Source: Anthocerotibacter panamensis C109
GTDB taxonomy: Bacteria > Cyanobacteriota > Cyanobacteriia > Gloeobacterales > Anthocerotibacteraceae
Length of the DNA: 64,000 nucleotides
Reading direction: 5' to 3'
NCBI RefSeq assembly: GCF_018389385.1
Contig: NZ_CP062698.1
Coordinates: forward strand, 995,501 to 1,059,500
Part shown: piece by piece, positions 43,797-53,170 of the stretch
How positions within the stretch are numbered: position 1 is the first letter of the stretch
Layout of the letters: every line of letters starts with the position of its first letter
Notes under the pieces: generated by a model
The model's input: the letters and a program-made list of their open reading frames with translations, nothing else
The model's database searches: none
Told to the model about the DNA's origin: nothing
Program-made: the position numbers and the translations under genes

Positions 43797-44036
43797 TTAG
43801 GATACGGCAGGAGTTTCAGCTACAACCCGCTCACTCTCAGTCTTCACGATAACCTGTATCCGCTGGGTCGCCAAAGTCTCCCGCGACGGTTGTGCCGTTT
43901 TGCGGTGCCATATACTGGCGCACAAGAAAAACACTCCACCTACCATCCACACCCAGAGACTGGTCTGCGCCATAAGAGGGAGGGTAACCAACCCGGATTC
44001 CAAGCCATGGGTGGTAGAACAAGACGCCAGCAGCAT
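43797..44036 (-). CDS. small membrane protein upstream of panB
   Basis: A 79-residue frame (ATG 44036 with GGAG at 8 nt) with one clear transmembrane segment ([17 protein letters not shown]) and a basic tail. I do not recognise it. It lies 31 bp after thiG and one base before panB on the same strand, so it is likely co-transcribed with both. Confidence 0.6.
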   Translation of the reverse strand: MLLASCSTTHGLESGLVTLPLMAQTSLWVWMVGGVFFLCASIWHRKTAQPSRETLATQRIQVIVKTESERVVAETPAVS

Positions 44037-44067
44037 ACACGAGACTCCTTACAATGAGATGAAGCGC

Positions 44068-44913
44068 TTAATTACCCACAATACCCGCTATCGGGGAACT
44101 CGGTTGAGCCAGAGTCCGCTCGGGGATGCGGCCCGCTAGATAGGCCAGACGACCCGCCTCCACCCCTAGCGCTATCGCTTTACCCATATGACCACAGTCT
44201 TGAGCCTGAGCAATGGCTGTGTTGACGAGTACCGCTGCGGCTCCCAACTCCATCGCCTGAGCTGCTTCGCTGGGGACAGCAATTCCAGCATCTACTACGA
44301 CCGGTACGGGCGAACGTTCAATAATGATGGCGATGTTGTCCCGGTTCTTGAGGCCCTGCCCCGAGCCAATGGGCGAACCCAGCGGCATCACCGTGGCGCA
44401 TCCACACTCCCAAAGGCGACGCGCCAATTCCGGGTCGGCATGGATATAGGGCAGTACCGTAAAGCCCGCTTTGACCAGTTGCTGTGCGGCTTCAAGCGTA
44501 CCGATGGGGTCCGGCAGGAGGTATTGGGGGTCGGCGATGACTTCGAGCTTGACAAAGTTGTTATCTTCCTGACCCAAGGTTTCGGCTAGAGCGCGGCCAA
44601 GATGGGCGACGCGCACAGCCTCATCTGCTGTCCGGCAGCCCGCGGTGTTGGGCAGAAGCCAGTATTGGGTCCAGTCAATGGCCTGCGCTAGCCCTTTATG
44701 ACCGGGAGCCTCATTTCCGACTTCAACCCGACGCACGGCAACCGTCACGATCTGCGCCGCTGAAGCTTCCAGCGCTGCGTACATTTCAGCAAAGGTCCGG
44801 TACTTGCCCGTACCGACCATCAGCCGACTCGTAAAGGCCTTACCCCCAATCACCAAGGGGTCCACCAGCAACGACTGGGGCTGGCCCAGCTCAGAAGCCG
44901 TTGTCGCCACCAT
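44068..44913 (-). CDS. thiG: thiazole synthase
   Basis: I choose ATG 44913 (MVATTASE), with AGAGG upstream; the longer reading overlaps the upstream gene by more. The product (~281 residues) has [22 protein letters not shown] with the Schiff-base Lys, and [20 protein letters not shown]. ThiG forms the thiazole ring of thiamine from DXP, ThiS-thiocarboxylate and glycine imine. It is followed by a small membrane protein and panB. Confidence 0.95.
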   Translation of the reverse strand: MVATTASELGQPQSLLVDPLVIGGKAFTSRLMVGTGKYRTFAEMYAALEASAAQIVTVAVRRVEVGNEAPGHKGLAQAIDWTQYWLLPNTAGCRTADEAVRVAHLGRALAETLGQEDNNFVKLEVIADPQYLLPDPIGTLEAAQQLVKAGFTVLPYIHADPELARRLWECGCATVMPLGSPIGSGQGLKNRDNIAIIIERSPVPVVVDAGIAVPSEAAQAMELGAAAVLVNTAIAQAQDCGHMGKAIALGVEAGRLAYLAGRIPERTLAQPSSPIAGIVGN

Positions 44914-45916
44914 AGTCATCCTCTGTCTCGTCAATGTCGTCGGAGAATTCTTTCTCCTCATCCAGCTCCTCTAAGGAGGCCAGTTCTTCTTCATCCAGCG
45001 CTTGGTCAAGGGCCAATTGGCCTTCAGTCAAAGGTGTCCGGCGAATCGTGCCGTTTTCGGTCAAGGCGAAGACCTGACGGCCCACCAGCAACCGAGATAT
45101 CCCCCGGTTCATCAAGTAGGTGCGGGTGATATCCAGTAAGTGCGTAGGAACTTTGAGAATGCGCTGGAAGCGATTGGAATAACGTTTGGCCCAACGGTGG
45201 CTGTCAAAGACGGGCAGGGCAATCGCCTCTTGTTCCTGATCGGGTACATTTTCTAAGAAGTTAAATTCGCGCAGGGGCCGCGCGATCAGTTCGGCCCAGC
45301 GGTCTACCACTAGGTAGCAAATCTCGGGTAATTCCATCTGGTTGTAGGGCAGGATCTCAAGCGGGGGGCGGGGTGGCGCTGGGATCGGTGAAGGGATCGA
45401 ACTGTCCTCTTCCGCTCGACTTGGTGCGGTTTGTTCAGACACCATGAGCGGTACTTCCAGCACAGGCTCGGGGGCTATGACCATAGGGGACGCAGGGATT
45501 TCTTCTTCAGAAACTACCGGTGCTGCTTCTGCCACTACCGGCGTTTTGCTCTTCTGCGTACGCCGCCGTCTGCGTGGGGCTGAATCTCCAGTCTCTTCTG
45601 TCAGAGGTACGACAGGCGCAACAGTTTCCGGCTCAGGCTCGGGTGCCGTCTCCAGCGCAGTGAGCAGGGGCAGTTCTATCGCCGCGTGCTCAACGCTACT
45701 TTGCACGTCCTCAGATGCCGAATCATTTTTGGGATTGCGCTTGCTCTGAGACAGCGTGAGATACTCCGCCTCGGGGATGACACTCTTGAGAATCCGCGTC
45801 GCTGTGCTGACACTTATACCGAAATCTTCGGCCAGCCTAGGGGCATTCTTAGAGGTCTCCCGATAGAGACGGACTAACTCCTGTTTGTCTACCTCTGACA
45901 GTTTGGAACGGGCCAT
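44891..45916 (-). CDS. HTH-domain protein with disordered linker
   Basis: I choose ATG 45916 ([15 protein letters not shown]), one base after the rpmA stop. Residues ~5-45 are a helix-turn-helix ([30 protein letters not shown]). A Pro/Glu-rich linker with [10 protein letters not shown] and a conserved C-terminal region follow ([50 protein letters not shown]), then an acidic end. I recall similar proteins in cyanobacteria but not their function. It may be a DNA-binding regulator coupled to rpmA. Confidence 0.7.
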   Translation of the reverse strand: MARSKLSEVDKQELVRLYRETSKNAPRLAEDFGISVSTATRILKSVIPEAEYLTLSQSKRNPKNDSASEDVQSSVEHAAIELPLLTALETAPEPEPETVAPVVPLTEETGDSAPRRRRRTQKSKTPVVAEAAPVVSEEEIPASPMVIAPEPVLEVPLMVSEQTAPSRAEEDSSIPSPIPAPPRPPLEILPYNQMELPEICYLVVDRWAELIARPLREFNFLENVPDQEQEAIALPVFDSHRWAKRYSNRFQRILKVPTHLLDITRTYLMNRGISRLLVGRQVFALTENGTIRRTPLTEGQLALDQALDEEELASLEELDEEKEFSDDIDETEDDYGGDNGF

Positions 45917-45917
45917 G

Positions 45918-46181
45918 CTAGTTAACGCTTGGAGCGTAGACACTGATTTTTTGGCGGTCGCGGCCAAAACGCTCAAAAGTCACCACACCATCGGCTAGGG
46001 CAAAGAGCGTATCATCACTGCCCCGGCCAACATTGACCCCTGGGTGAAACTTTGTACCGCGTTGGCGGACCAGGATATTGCCGGAGCGGACTACCTGCCC
46101 ACCGAAGCGCTTGACTCCTAGCCGTTGGGCATTAGAGTCGCGCCCGTTGCGGGTACTGCCCGTACCTTTTTTGTGAGCCAC
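45918..46181 (-). CDS. rpmA: 50S ribosomal protein L27
   Basis: 87 residues, starting [22 protein letters not shown] with the conserved [27 protein letters not shown]27 lies near the peptidyl-transferase centre. The usual partner rplU (L21) is not upstream here. It is translated just before an HTH protein gene. Confidence 0.98.
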   Translation of the reverse strand: MAHKKGTGSTRNGRDSNAQRLGVKRFGGQVVRSGNILVRQRGTKFHPGVNVGRGSDDTLFALADGVVTFERFGRDRQKISVYAPSVN

Positions 46182-46245
46182 AACAGCCTCCAGGAATAAG
46201 GAACCAGTCTTTTAGTCTACTCGGTCGGCGGGTATGCTGTCAAAA

Positions 46246-46680
46246 CTAGGCAGCCTGACTCAATTCCTGGACAGCCTCGGCGGTAGGCAGAGCAGGCGTG
46301 CCGACATAGTCTGCGATGAGAATTTTTTCTGCGGGCGAGAGGCTGGGGTCTGGATCTTGGCTGCGCTCCCAGAGGGTTTCATCGATGAGCGTGATAGCTT
46401 TCTCCGCCTCAAGCAATTCTGCATGGACCTCCGGGTCAAGGAGCTGTTCAAACGGCTGGACCTTCTGGTATTTTTGCTCCAGAGCTTCTAGATCCCTGGT
46501 AAGCGCCTTATTCGAGGCTTCAAGGTTCTGGGTCTCTTGTTTGGTTGCCTTGAGCATTTTGAGCACTTCCATAAGCTGACGCTTAAGCTTCATATGCTCC
46601 AAATCGAGCTCGGCAAATTGGTCTGCAAGTTGCACATAGCAACGTCCCAGCCGGACATAGCGGTCCGCGATGGTGTTCAT
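46246..46680 (-). CDS. coiled-coil hypothetical protein
   Basis: ATG 46680 (MNTIADRYVRLGRCY) is preceded by GGGGT and an A-run. The ~144-residue protein is mostly a coiled coil (~20-80; KMLKATKQETQNLEASNKALTRDLEAL is its core) with an acidic C-terminal part. I do not recognise a family. It lies 64 bp upstream of rpmA. Confidence 0.55.
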   Translation of the reverse strand: MNTIADRYVRLGRCYVQLADQFAELDLEHMKLKRQLMEVLKMLKATKQETQNLEASNKALTRDLEALEQKYQKVQPFEQLLDPEVHAELLEAEKAITLIDETLWERSQDPDPSLSPAEKILIADYVGTPALPTAEAVQELSQAA

Positions 46681-46931
46681 TTTTTTTCTACCCCAGGGCG
46701 ACGGTGTACCTTGGCGCATGGCGGTGTGGCCTGCTTGTGATGCTCATCCCCACATTAGCCTACCACGGGATTGCTCATTCGTTTTAGCCGTACCGTGAGC
46801 AAGATCCCCACCAAAAACTACGCCTAGAACAGCTCTTGCAACGGGTTGGGATCACCTTGAGAAGCATTTAAAAGAGCAGGGAGAAATATCGAGAGATGGG
46901 TTATGTTTTATTTAAAGATTGAGTAAAAAAG

Positions 46932-47519
46932 ATGAGCGCTCCCCTGGAAGCTGGCCTTGCCACCTTTAGAAGCCGTCACCCCGCCGGTGGGGTCGTGACT
47001 GAATTGTTACGCGTGGAGCAGGGGCTCTATGTGGTCCGCGCCGAAGTTGCGGTGGACAAGACCAGCTTGGGTAGTGGCCTTGCATCGGCGGATACTGTTG
47101 AGGGCGCAGAGGACGCAGCCATCCTCCGCGCCCTCAAAATTGCAGGCTTTACCTCAGGACAAGTCGCCCTTCCAGAGATGCGCCCCGCTCCTATCCCCAC
47201 AGCCACCCCCCCCAGCTACGAGCGCAACGGCTCAGCCAAAACCAGCCCCTTGCCTGTATCTGCCCCTGATCCTGTTCTTGACAAGTACGACCCAGAGGAC
47301 GAGGAATCCTTCATGGACCTCTCAGAACTCATCGCTGAAACCGATGTCCAACTCAAGCGCATCGGCTGGGACAGCCAACAAGGTAAGGCATACCTGACGC
47401 GCACCTACGGCAAAACTGCCCGTAAACAACTCAGCGAGGACGAATTGCGCGACTTCCTGCGCTACCTTAAGACCCAACCCACCTTTATGAACCGCCGTGC
47501 CCAAGAAAGCCCATTCTGA
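46932..47519 (+). CDS. conserved cyanobacterial-type hypothetical protein
   Basis: The 195-residue protein has an N-terminal domain (~15-75; GLYVVRAEVAVDKTSLGSGLASA, AAILRALKIAG). It has a Pro-rich linker and a C-terminal helical domain (ELIAETDVQLKRIGWDSQQ, YGKTARKQLSEDELRDFL). The N-terminal part recalls single-strand-annealing/Rad52-like DNA-binding proteins in its glycine-rich strand pattern, but this is weak. I cannot assign a function. Confidence 0.6.
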   Translation: MSAPLEAGLATFRSRHPAGGVVTELLRVEQGLYVVRAEVAVDKTSLGSGLASADTVEGAEDAAILRALKIAGFTSGQVALPEMRPAPIPTATPPSYERNGSAKTSPLPVSAPDPVLDKYDPEDEESFMDLSELIAETDVQLKRIGWDSQQGKAYLTRTYGKTARKQLSEDELRDFLRYLKTQPTFMNRRAQESPF

Positions 47520-47562
47520 GTGCGGACAATATACCCTTGTGCCGTTGCTATTTCAGTGATAT

Positions 47563-48327
47563 CTAAACTTCCTTATAGCGAACACAAACCCCGTGTATGT
47601 GTAAATCTTGTTTGATTTCTTCAAGCGTCAACTGTCCATAATGCAACAGAGAAGCAAGCAAGGCCGCCGCCGCTCGTCCTTCGGTGAGGACTTCACGAAT
47701 ATGCGCAAGTTGACCGGCTCCGCCCGAGGCAATCACGGGGATGTCTACCGCTTGAGCAATGGCCTCAGTGAGCGAGATATCATAACCCACCTGAGTGCCA
47801 TCCCGGTCCATACTAGTGAGCAGGATCTCCCCCGCCCCCCGGTCAGCGACTTCTTTGGCCCAGGTTACCGCATCCAGACCCGTCGCCTCCCGCCCCCCGC
47901 GCACATAGACTTCCCAGCGCTCCCCGATGCTGCGAGCATCGATGGCGACGACAATACATTGGGCTCCAAATTCCCGGCTTGCGGCATTGATAAATGGGGG
48001 ATTGCGTACAGCGGCTGAGTTAATACTCACTTTGTCTGCCCCCGCTCTAAGCAATTCCTGGATCGTGGGCAGGTCGTTGATACCGCCTCCGACAGTGAGG
48101 GGAATAAACAGCGTCTCCGCAGTGCGCTGCACGACATCTTTTAGAATTTCACGCTCCTCATGGGTGGCAGTGATGTCCAGGAAAACCAGTTCATCGGCTC
48201 CTCCGTCGTTGTAGAGACGGGCCAACTCCACCGGATCGCCTGCGTCTTTGAGCCCCACAAAGTTAATGCCCTTCACCACCCGGCCCGCTTTGACATCTAG
48301 ACAAGCCACCAACCGCTTCGCTAGCAT
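47563..48327 (-). CDS. hisF: imidazole glycerol phosphate synthase subunit HisF
   Basis: I choose the second of two adjacent ATGs (48327) because GAGG fits better. The ~254-residue TIM barrel starts [19 protein letters not shown] (catalytic Asp) and has [20 protein letters not shown] and [13 protein letters not shown]. HisF makes imidazole glycerol phosphate and AICAR in histidine synthesis. The other his genes are elsewhere. Confidence 0.96.
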   Translation of the reverse strand: MLAKRLVACLDVKAGRVVKGINFVGLKDAGDPVELARLYNDGGADELVFLDITATHEEREILKDVVQRTAETLFIPLTVGGGINDLPTIQELLRAGADKVSINSAAVRNPPFINAASREFGAQCIVVAIDARSIGERWEVYVRGGREATGLDAVTWAKEVADRGAGEILLTSMDRDGTQVGYDISLTEAIAQAVDIPVIASGGAGQLAHIREVLTEGRAAAALLASLLHYGQLTLEEIKQDLHIHGVCVRYKEV

Positions 48328-48363
48328 CATCCCTCGCCCACAATCCAAGAAACCGAAAGTAGT

Positions 48364-48924
48364 TTAACGCTCCCACCAAGGCTCTTGGTCGCAATACAAC
48401 GGGGTACAACGAAAGTCCGCCTCGGTCCACGGAGATAAGAACACCCTATCATCCTGGATGGTGACCCTGAGCAAAGCTAGTGGTCTTGGCGCTGGGCCAC
48501 GCAGCAAACCACCATCCTGGTCGAATTGGGAACTGTGGCAGGGGCACTGAAAAACTCCTGATTCAGGGTTCCAGGGGACTACACAACCGAGATGGGGACA
48601 GATAGCGCTGAGGGCATAGCGCGCAACCCGACAGTCCTTGACTACTAGATACATTGCACTCCCGTCATGGATGACCTGTGCACTCTGAACCCAAACACGC
48701 GTAGCCGCAGAGGTTGAACAATCCATTTTAGATAGCAGCGGTCGTACCCGGATATCCTTCCCATACTGGTCTTGGGCTGGTACTCCCAGCGCATCTTCAG
48801 GCGGCAGAAAGAAACGGGCAACCGGATATAAGCTAGCAGCAGTCGCAGCGGTTAGGGTACTGCCTGTAAGGTATGTAAGCAGACGGCGACGGCTCAATGC
48901 AATGGCCCCAGCAGGTTCTGTCAT
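48364..48924 (-). CDS. Rieske 2Fe-2S protein, PetC-like with variant motif
   Basis: The 186-residue protein has a Tat-like N-terminus (SRRRLLTYLTGSTLTAATA) and a Rieske cluster site CPHLGC ... CPCHSS. Typical cytochrome b6f PetC has CTHLGC ... CPCHGS. The Ser in place of Gly and an unusual C-terminal extension with extra Cys (RCTPLYCDQEPWWER) mark it as a divergent paralogue, probably with altered redox potential or another partner. It stands alone, without petA. Confidence 0.85.
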   Translation of the reverse strand: MTEPAGAIALSRRRLLTYLTGSTLTAATAASLYPVARFFLPPEDALGVPAQDQYGKDIRVRPLLSKMDCSTSAATRVWVQSAQVIHDGSAMYLVVKDCRVARYALSAICPHLGCVVPWNPESGVFQCPCHSSQFDQDGGLLRGPAPRPLALLRVTIQDDRVFLSPWTEADFRCTPLYCDQEPWWER

Positions 48925-48970
48925 AGATTCTCCTTTACTTCTAAAAACTTGTTTCTGTTATACGCCTAAA

Positions 48971-49480
48971 TTACACTGTCAACCCCACCAACCCCGCCAA
49001 TGCTTCCTGCATCGCTTGCCTCTGCTCGGTGTCATAGCCCCATTTCTTGAGAAAGGTCGCATGGGGCCCGGTATTCTGGGTAAGCGCTAACTGCATTGCC
49101 TGAAGTTGATCCTGGCAAGAGGAGAGTTTTTCTAAAAGGGCGCGGGCGCGGCGGGCGACACGGTGGGAGCCTTCCACGGCCTCAGGGCTTCCCTGACGGG
49201 TGTGCGTGAGCATCATGGCGGTGGACATGACCAAGTTTTTGACGAGTAGTTCCGGCAGTGGGGCAGGGGCAGTTTGGAGCAGGTGAAGCAACTCCTCCGG
49301 CGGATGGTCAGCATAGGAGTAGTCCCCGCAGAGGAAGACCACCAAAAAGCCTCGGGCTCCCGCAGGTGTGGCGAGCAGGTCTTTGAGGGCTGTGGCTGGA
49401 ACTTTGTCGTGCTCGTAGCGGTCTACTAAATCCTGGGCCAGGGTGAGGGCTTCTTCAAACGTTGGGGCGATAGAGGCCAT
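48971..49480 (-). CDS. hypothetical helical protein
   Basis: A 169-residue, alpha-helical protein I do not recognise (FLVVFLCGDYSYADHPPEELLHLL; LVMSTAMMLTHTRQGSPEAVEGSHRVARRARALL). No signal or membrane segment. It diverges from the HEAT-repeat gene and lies just upstream of the Rieske gene on the same strand. Confidence 0.6.
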   Translation of the reverse strand: MASIAPTFEEALTLAQDLVDRYEHDKVPATALKDLLATPAGARGFLVVFLCGDYSYADHPPEELLHLLQTAPAPLPELLVKNLVMSTAMMLTHTRQGSPEAVEGSHRVARRARALLEKLSSCQDQLQAMQLALTQNTGPHATFLKKWGYDTEQRQAMQEALAGLVGLTV

Positions 49481-49562
49481 CGTACTCCTCCCTATGTACC
49501 CACCATACTGGAGGGGAAGGCAAGTTTTGCAAAATTCGGCAACAGAAGTTTACAATGGCAAC

Positions 49563-50249
49563 ATGTCTGAGAACAGCGCAATACTAGAAGAGACCGAGAC
49601 CTCTTTTTCTGTGTTAGAAACTGAGTTGCCTTCTGTGGGCGAAGAGTTCTGTTTTGCGCAGCCTAGCGTTGATGTAGAGCGGCTACTAGCCCAACTCAAT
49701 GCCTCGGACATCTCCGAGCGGGTGCAAGCTGCCCGTCAGTTTTCTGAGATCACAGAGCCCCGAGCGATCCCCCAGTTGATTTACCTGCTAGCCGATCCCT
49801 GCCCGCTAGTCCGTATCAGTGCTGCCTATGCCCTTGGGCGTAACCCTGATGCCACCGCAGTGGACGCGCTCATCCGCTGTCTCGACGACTTCAACGACTA
49901 CGTCCGTAAAGGCGCGGTTTGGGCGTTGGGCAACTGCCGGGACCAACGGGCACTCGAACCGCTGCTATTGACGTTACGCTATGACATCGAGGCTGTCCGC
50001 CTCTGGAGCGCCAGTGCTCTGGGCCAATTGGGGGACACTCAGGCTGTCCCGACCCTCCGCCAATCCCTCAGGACAGATCCCGACCCTGCAGTGCGTGCCA
50101 ATTCCGCCTGGGCTTTGGGCAAAATTGGGGACCTCAGCGCCCTCAATGATCTGCTCCAGGGTCTTTCCGACCCTGATTTAGGGGTACAGCAAGACTGCCA
50201 GGATGCCCTGGGCCATCTCGGTTATGTCCTCGATTTTGATACTTTTTAG
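49563..50249 (+). CDS. HEAT-repeat protein (PBS-lyase-like repeats)
   Basis: I choose ATG 49563 (MSENSAILEE), because the longer frame overlaps the divergent gene. The 228-residue product has about five HEAT-like repeats (ITEPRAIPQLIYLLADPCPLVRISAAYALG; DAVDALIRCL; ALEPLLLTL; AVPTLRQSL; ALNDLLQGL). Size and layout fit cyanobacterial HEAT proteins such as IaiH-type partners or phycobilin lyases, but it lacks clear lyase marks. Scaffold role is likely. Confidence 0.75.
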   Translation: MSENSAILEETETSFSVLETELPSVGEEFCFAQPSVDVERLLAQLNASDISERVQAARQFSEITEPRAIPQLIYLLADPCPLVRISAAYALGRNPDATAVDALIRCLDDFNDYVRKGAVWALGNCRDQRALEPLLLTLRYDIEAVRLWSASALGQLGDTQAVPTLRQSLRTDPDPAVRANSAWALGKIGDLSALNDLLQGLSDPDLGVQQDCQDALGHLGYVLDFDTF

Positions 50250-50309
50250 CGGGTGCCCCCGAGAAGCCTTTGCGAAAATAATAGAGGCGGTTCGGGGTAT
50301 CATCACGCT

Positions 50310-50876
50310 ATGGCCTACATTGAGATGGTTCAAGAAGCGGCAGCGGCTGGCCCGCTTGCTGCTCTGTATCGGCGGTTTGGTAATCCTGACGGCACAGTGG
50401 ATAACGTCCTAAAAGTCCATTCCCTCAACCCCAAATCCCTCGAAGCCCACTGCTCCCTATACGTCCAGTCCATGCACCTACCTTCGCCCGTAACACGGGC
50501 TGAGCGGGAAATGGTAGGCGTGCTCGTCAGCCGCCTCAATGGCTGTCACTACTGTCTGGAGCACCATGCTGCCGGTCTAGAACGGCTTTTGCCCGCTGAG
50601 CGCCAGGAGGTCGTAGCCCGTCTGCGCCAGGGAGAACTCGGGGGGCTTACCCCGCGAGAACGGGCAATCCTCCGCTACGCCGAGAAGCTGACCGTTACCC
50701 CGGATCAGATGACCCATGAAGATGTCGCACAACTGCGTCAGACCGGATTGAGCGACCGAGAAGTGCTGGATATCGCGCAGAGCGCCGCATACTTCGCTTA
50801 TGCCAACCGGATCGCACTGGGGTTGGGTGCTCAACTCGAAGATCCGGGAGCGCTAGGCCAATGGCCCCAAGTCTAG
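50310..50876 (+). CDS. AhpD/CMD-like peroxidase-related protein
   Basis: ATG 50310 (MAYIEMVQEAAAAG) gives 188 residues. The carboxymuconolactone-decarboxylase-like core has REMVGVLVSRLNGCHYCLEHH with the CxxC-H site used in AhpD-type peroxidases. ERAILRYAEKLTVTPDQMTHEDVAQLR and LDIAQSAAYFAYANRI follow. Probably a thiol peroxidase-like enzyme. It is 60 bp after the HEAT gene. Confidence 0.85.
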   Translation: MAYIEMVQEAAAAGPLAALYRRFGNPDGTVDNVLKVHSLNPKSLEAHCSLYVQSMHLPSPVTRAEREMVGVLVSRLNGCHYCLEHHAAGLERLLPAERQEVVARLRQGELGGLTPRERAILRYAEKLTVTPDQMTHEDVAQLRQTGLSDREVLDIAQSAAYFAYANRIALGLGAQLEDPGALGQWPQV

Positions 50877-50951
50877 CTTAAGTTACTCGCGCCCCTCACT
50901 CGGGCATCTTAGGGCTGGGATAGCCTCCTAAAAAGTTGTCACGGTAGCCCT

Positions 50952-51326
50952 ATGAACATCACGCCTGCACCTCAGCGAGAGGTCGCCCTCTACTTCCCCT
51001 ACTACCCAGCAAACCGCCGCACCTACCTACCTATGGCGCTCGGTCTCTACAAACAAGGCGTAGCCCAGGGACTGCGATGCATTGAGGGCATCAACAAAAA
51101 AGAGATCATCTTCACCGCCACATGGTCTGTCAAACCCCTACCTTCAGACCTGACCGTCTGCCGCACAGAGTTTTTTGTCCCTGAACGTGAGGGTCTAGTC
51201 TACGAATTTGCCTTTCCAAATACTGAATTTATTAGCTATCTGGTGGAGACTGTCCAGAACTACAACGAGTCCAAGCCCATCGATATGCCCCAGCAGTTTT
51301 ACCGGCGTATTCTTGGGTATGCCTGA
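50952..51326 (+). CDS. hypothetical protein
   Basis: A 124-residue protein that I do not recognise: REVALYFPYYPANRRTYLPMALGLY near the start and LVETVQNYNESKPIDMPQQFYRRIL near the end. No signal or membrane segment. No strong ribosome site is seen. It is followed by a region with gene fragments. Confidence 0.55.
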   Translation: MNITPAPQREVALYFPYYPANRRTYLPMALGLYKQGVAQGLRCIEGINKKEIIFTATWSVKPLPSDLTVCRTEFFVPEREGLVYEFAFPNTEFISYLVETVQNYNESKPIDMPQQFYRRILGYA

Positions 51327-51663
51327 TAATTTGTTGCTAGAACCCGTGGGGGTGTGAAACCAGTTCCCAAGGTTTAGCTAGAACCTACACTGCCTTTTCA
51401 TCAGAGAAAGTCCCTCCAGAGTCAGCGCAACGCTAGGATTTTGGTACAGGCGATGAAATTCCGTCAATAGATACAAAGTGATTTATTGCTCTAGTCACCT
51501 GGGGTGAGAGAAACACACTCAACTTTAGTTGAGCACCTGTAAGAATTTTTGTGTCCTATGTCCTCCTGCAAATAGCCGTAGAGCCGTATCACGTAGGCGT
51601 CAAAAGGTTCCTCGCCCTGTGGACAGTCGCGCTCTAAGCCACTGCGGGCGACCTGTTCGCGGA
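51327..51663. other. intergenic stretch with fragments only
   Basis: 337 bp without a recognisable gene. A short minus-strand frame through its right part (51491-51727) is out of frame with the truncated ABC ATPase fragment next to it and shows no known motif. A possible breakpoint of a past rearrangement. Confidence 0.4.
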
Positions 51664-51984
51664 TCACCGGCTCACGGGGTCTTCCGGGACGACGCCGATA
51701 CGCCGTTTTATCTCCAGACTCGCGCACGCTAGGTCATAGCCTAGGATCTCCACCCGCCCCGCCGTGGGAGCCAACAGCCCGGTGAGCATCTTGATTGTAG
51801 TAGACTTGCCCGCTCCGTTCGGTCCCAAAAAACCGAAGAAAGAGCCGGTGGGCACCTCAAAAGTCACACCATCAACAGCGGTGAAGGCTCCGAAGCGGCG
51901 GACCAAACCTTCGGCGCGGATGGCGGGTATGGCCCCTGCTACGGTTTCTAGCCCTAGATTCTTGACCACGAAACTGTCGGTCAT
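51664..51984 (-). pseudogene. truncated ABC transporter ATPase
   Basis: From ATG 51984 the frame encodes 106 residues of an ABC ATPase with Walker A (GFLGPNGAGKSTTI) and the start of the Q-loop region (RRIGVVPEDP). It then stops. Signature motif, Walker B and H-loop are missing, and no continuation is found downstream. It is of the ABC-2 drug/exporter type (EGLVRRFGAFTAVDGVTFEV). It is convergent in origin with ybeY, whose ATG is 56 bp away. Confidence 0.75.
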
Positions 51985-52039
51985 AGGACCATCCCCCGCA
52001 TGGCACACTGGACTTATTGTAGGCAAGCGCACTCCATCT

Positions 52040-52546
52040 ATGCCATTGCACCTCACGCTCCAGGAATTAATCCGCAATCCGATTGCCGAAGCGCAGTGGC
52101 AGGAGTGGTTCGCCCGTTGGTGGGAGATTCTAGAACCCGAGGATTTTCTCTTGAGTACCCGTCCTGAAGCAGCAGAACTGACCCTGCGCCTGACCGACGA
52201 AGCGGAGATGCAGCAGTTAAACCACGATTGGCGGGGGTTGGACAAGCCCACGGATATCCTTTCATTTTCGGCCCTGGAAGGTTCGCAGCTCCACCCCGAG
52301 GAGGACTTGATCTATTTGGGCGATGTTGCGATTGGCATTCCGATAGCAGAAGCTCAGGCTCAAGCAGAAGGACACGGCTTAGACGTGGAATTGGCGTGGT
52401 TGGCGAGTCACGGTCTTTTGCACTTGTTGGGCTGGGAGCATGGGGATGAAGCTAGTCTGGAAGCGATTATCGAGAAGCAGTTGGCTTTATTGAAGGCAGT
52501 GGGGATGGAGTACGCGTTTGGGGCAGAAGAAGATAGCAACCTCTAA
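52040..52546 (+). CDS. ybeY: endoribonuclease YbeY
   Basis: 168 residues from ATG 52040. The zinc site HGLLHLLGWEH (HxxxHxxGxxH) is intact, with DKPTDILSFS upstream. YbeY takes part in 16S rRNA maturation and ribosome quality control. The long frame upstream of this ATG runs through the ABC fragment on the other strand and is not coding. Confidence 0.95.
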   Translation: MPLHLTLQELIRNPIAEAQWQEWFARWWEILEPEDFLLSTRPEAAELTLRLTDEAEMQQLNHDWRGLDKPTDILSFSALEGSQLHPEEDLIYLGDVAIGIPIAEAQAQAEGHGLDVELAWLASHGLLHLLGWEHGDEASLEAIIEKQLALLKAVGMEYAFGAEEDSNL

Positions 52547-52634
52547 GGTTTTTGCTGAGAATCAACTTTTTTCATCAGATCGTCCTCTCGGACCTGGGAC
52601 GTTGTAGCGGGAGAGCACAAAATTCAAAAGCACG

Positions 52635-53170
52635 CTAGGTTTCTAAATATCCACTTAAGCGTCGAACACCCATTAAAAAAGCTTGAAAACTTGGCGAGCG
52701 ATTGCACTCAAAATCAAGGTGTGGCGCAATGAGCTGAGCACCGCTGACTTTATTATATTCTCGCAACAATTTTTCAATCTCATTAGAAGGGCTACCTAGG
52801 TTATCTGGATTACGAAATTTTTGTTTGTTCTGATACTTAGCGGCTAACCCTGGACGAGAGAAAGCTGACTCAATCGCTAAGAAATCACCAAGAAACCATG
52901 CCTCGAGTTCCTGACAAACGATTCTTATGAGAGAATCAGTTTTGCCTTGAGCCGCTTACAATCTGAGCCGTCATTATCGCGTAAAACCATGAAAGAATCA
53001 TCTGGATATTTCCAGGCTTTCAGTTTGCGAGCAATAGAAACTTCCAGATCACTTTTTCCTTCATGCGTGAGCAGAAGAAAATCAATTTCTGGTGGCAGTA
53101 TTTTAGGGAGTAATACGTTTAGAACCTCTCGCATAGATGCCTCCTCTAGAAAGAAAATAAGCCGTTTCAT
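52635..53170 (-). pseudogene. DUF4276-family protein, frameshifted
   Basis: The first frame (ATG 53170) encodes MKRLIFFLEEASMREVLN ... FMVLRDNDGSDCKRLKAKL and stops at about 52925. The conserved continuation is in another frame: IRIVCQELEAWFLGDFLAIESAF ... ending at 52635. DUF4276 proteins normally read through 'DD-C..LK' to 'LvRIvcxELEAWylgD', so a one- or two-base indel near 52945 has split the gene. The ATG overlaps the stop of the upstream AAA ATPase gene (ATGA). DUF4276 is thought to be a TOPRIM-like partner of such ATPases. Confidence 0.8.

Noticed and set aside
44068..45976. Thiamine riboswitch before thiG
   Set aside because: thiG overlaps the upstream HTH gene; there is no leader in which a TPP aptamer could sit.
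51764..52039. N-terminal extension of YbeY
   Set aside because: The extension is the reverse strand of the ABC ATPase fragment; YbeY proteins start near MPLHLTL and have normal length from there.
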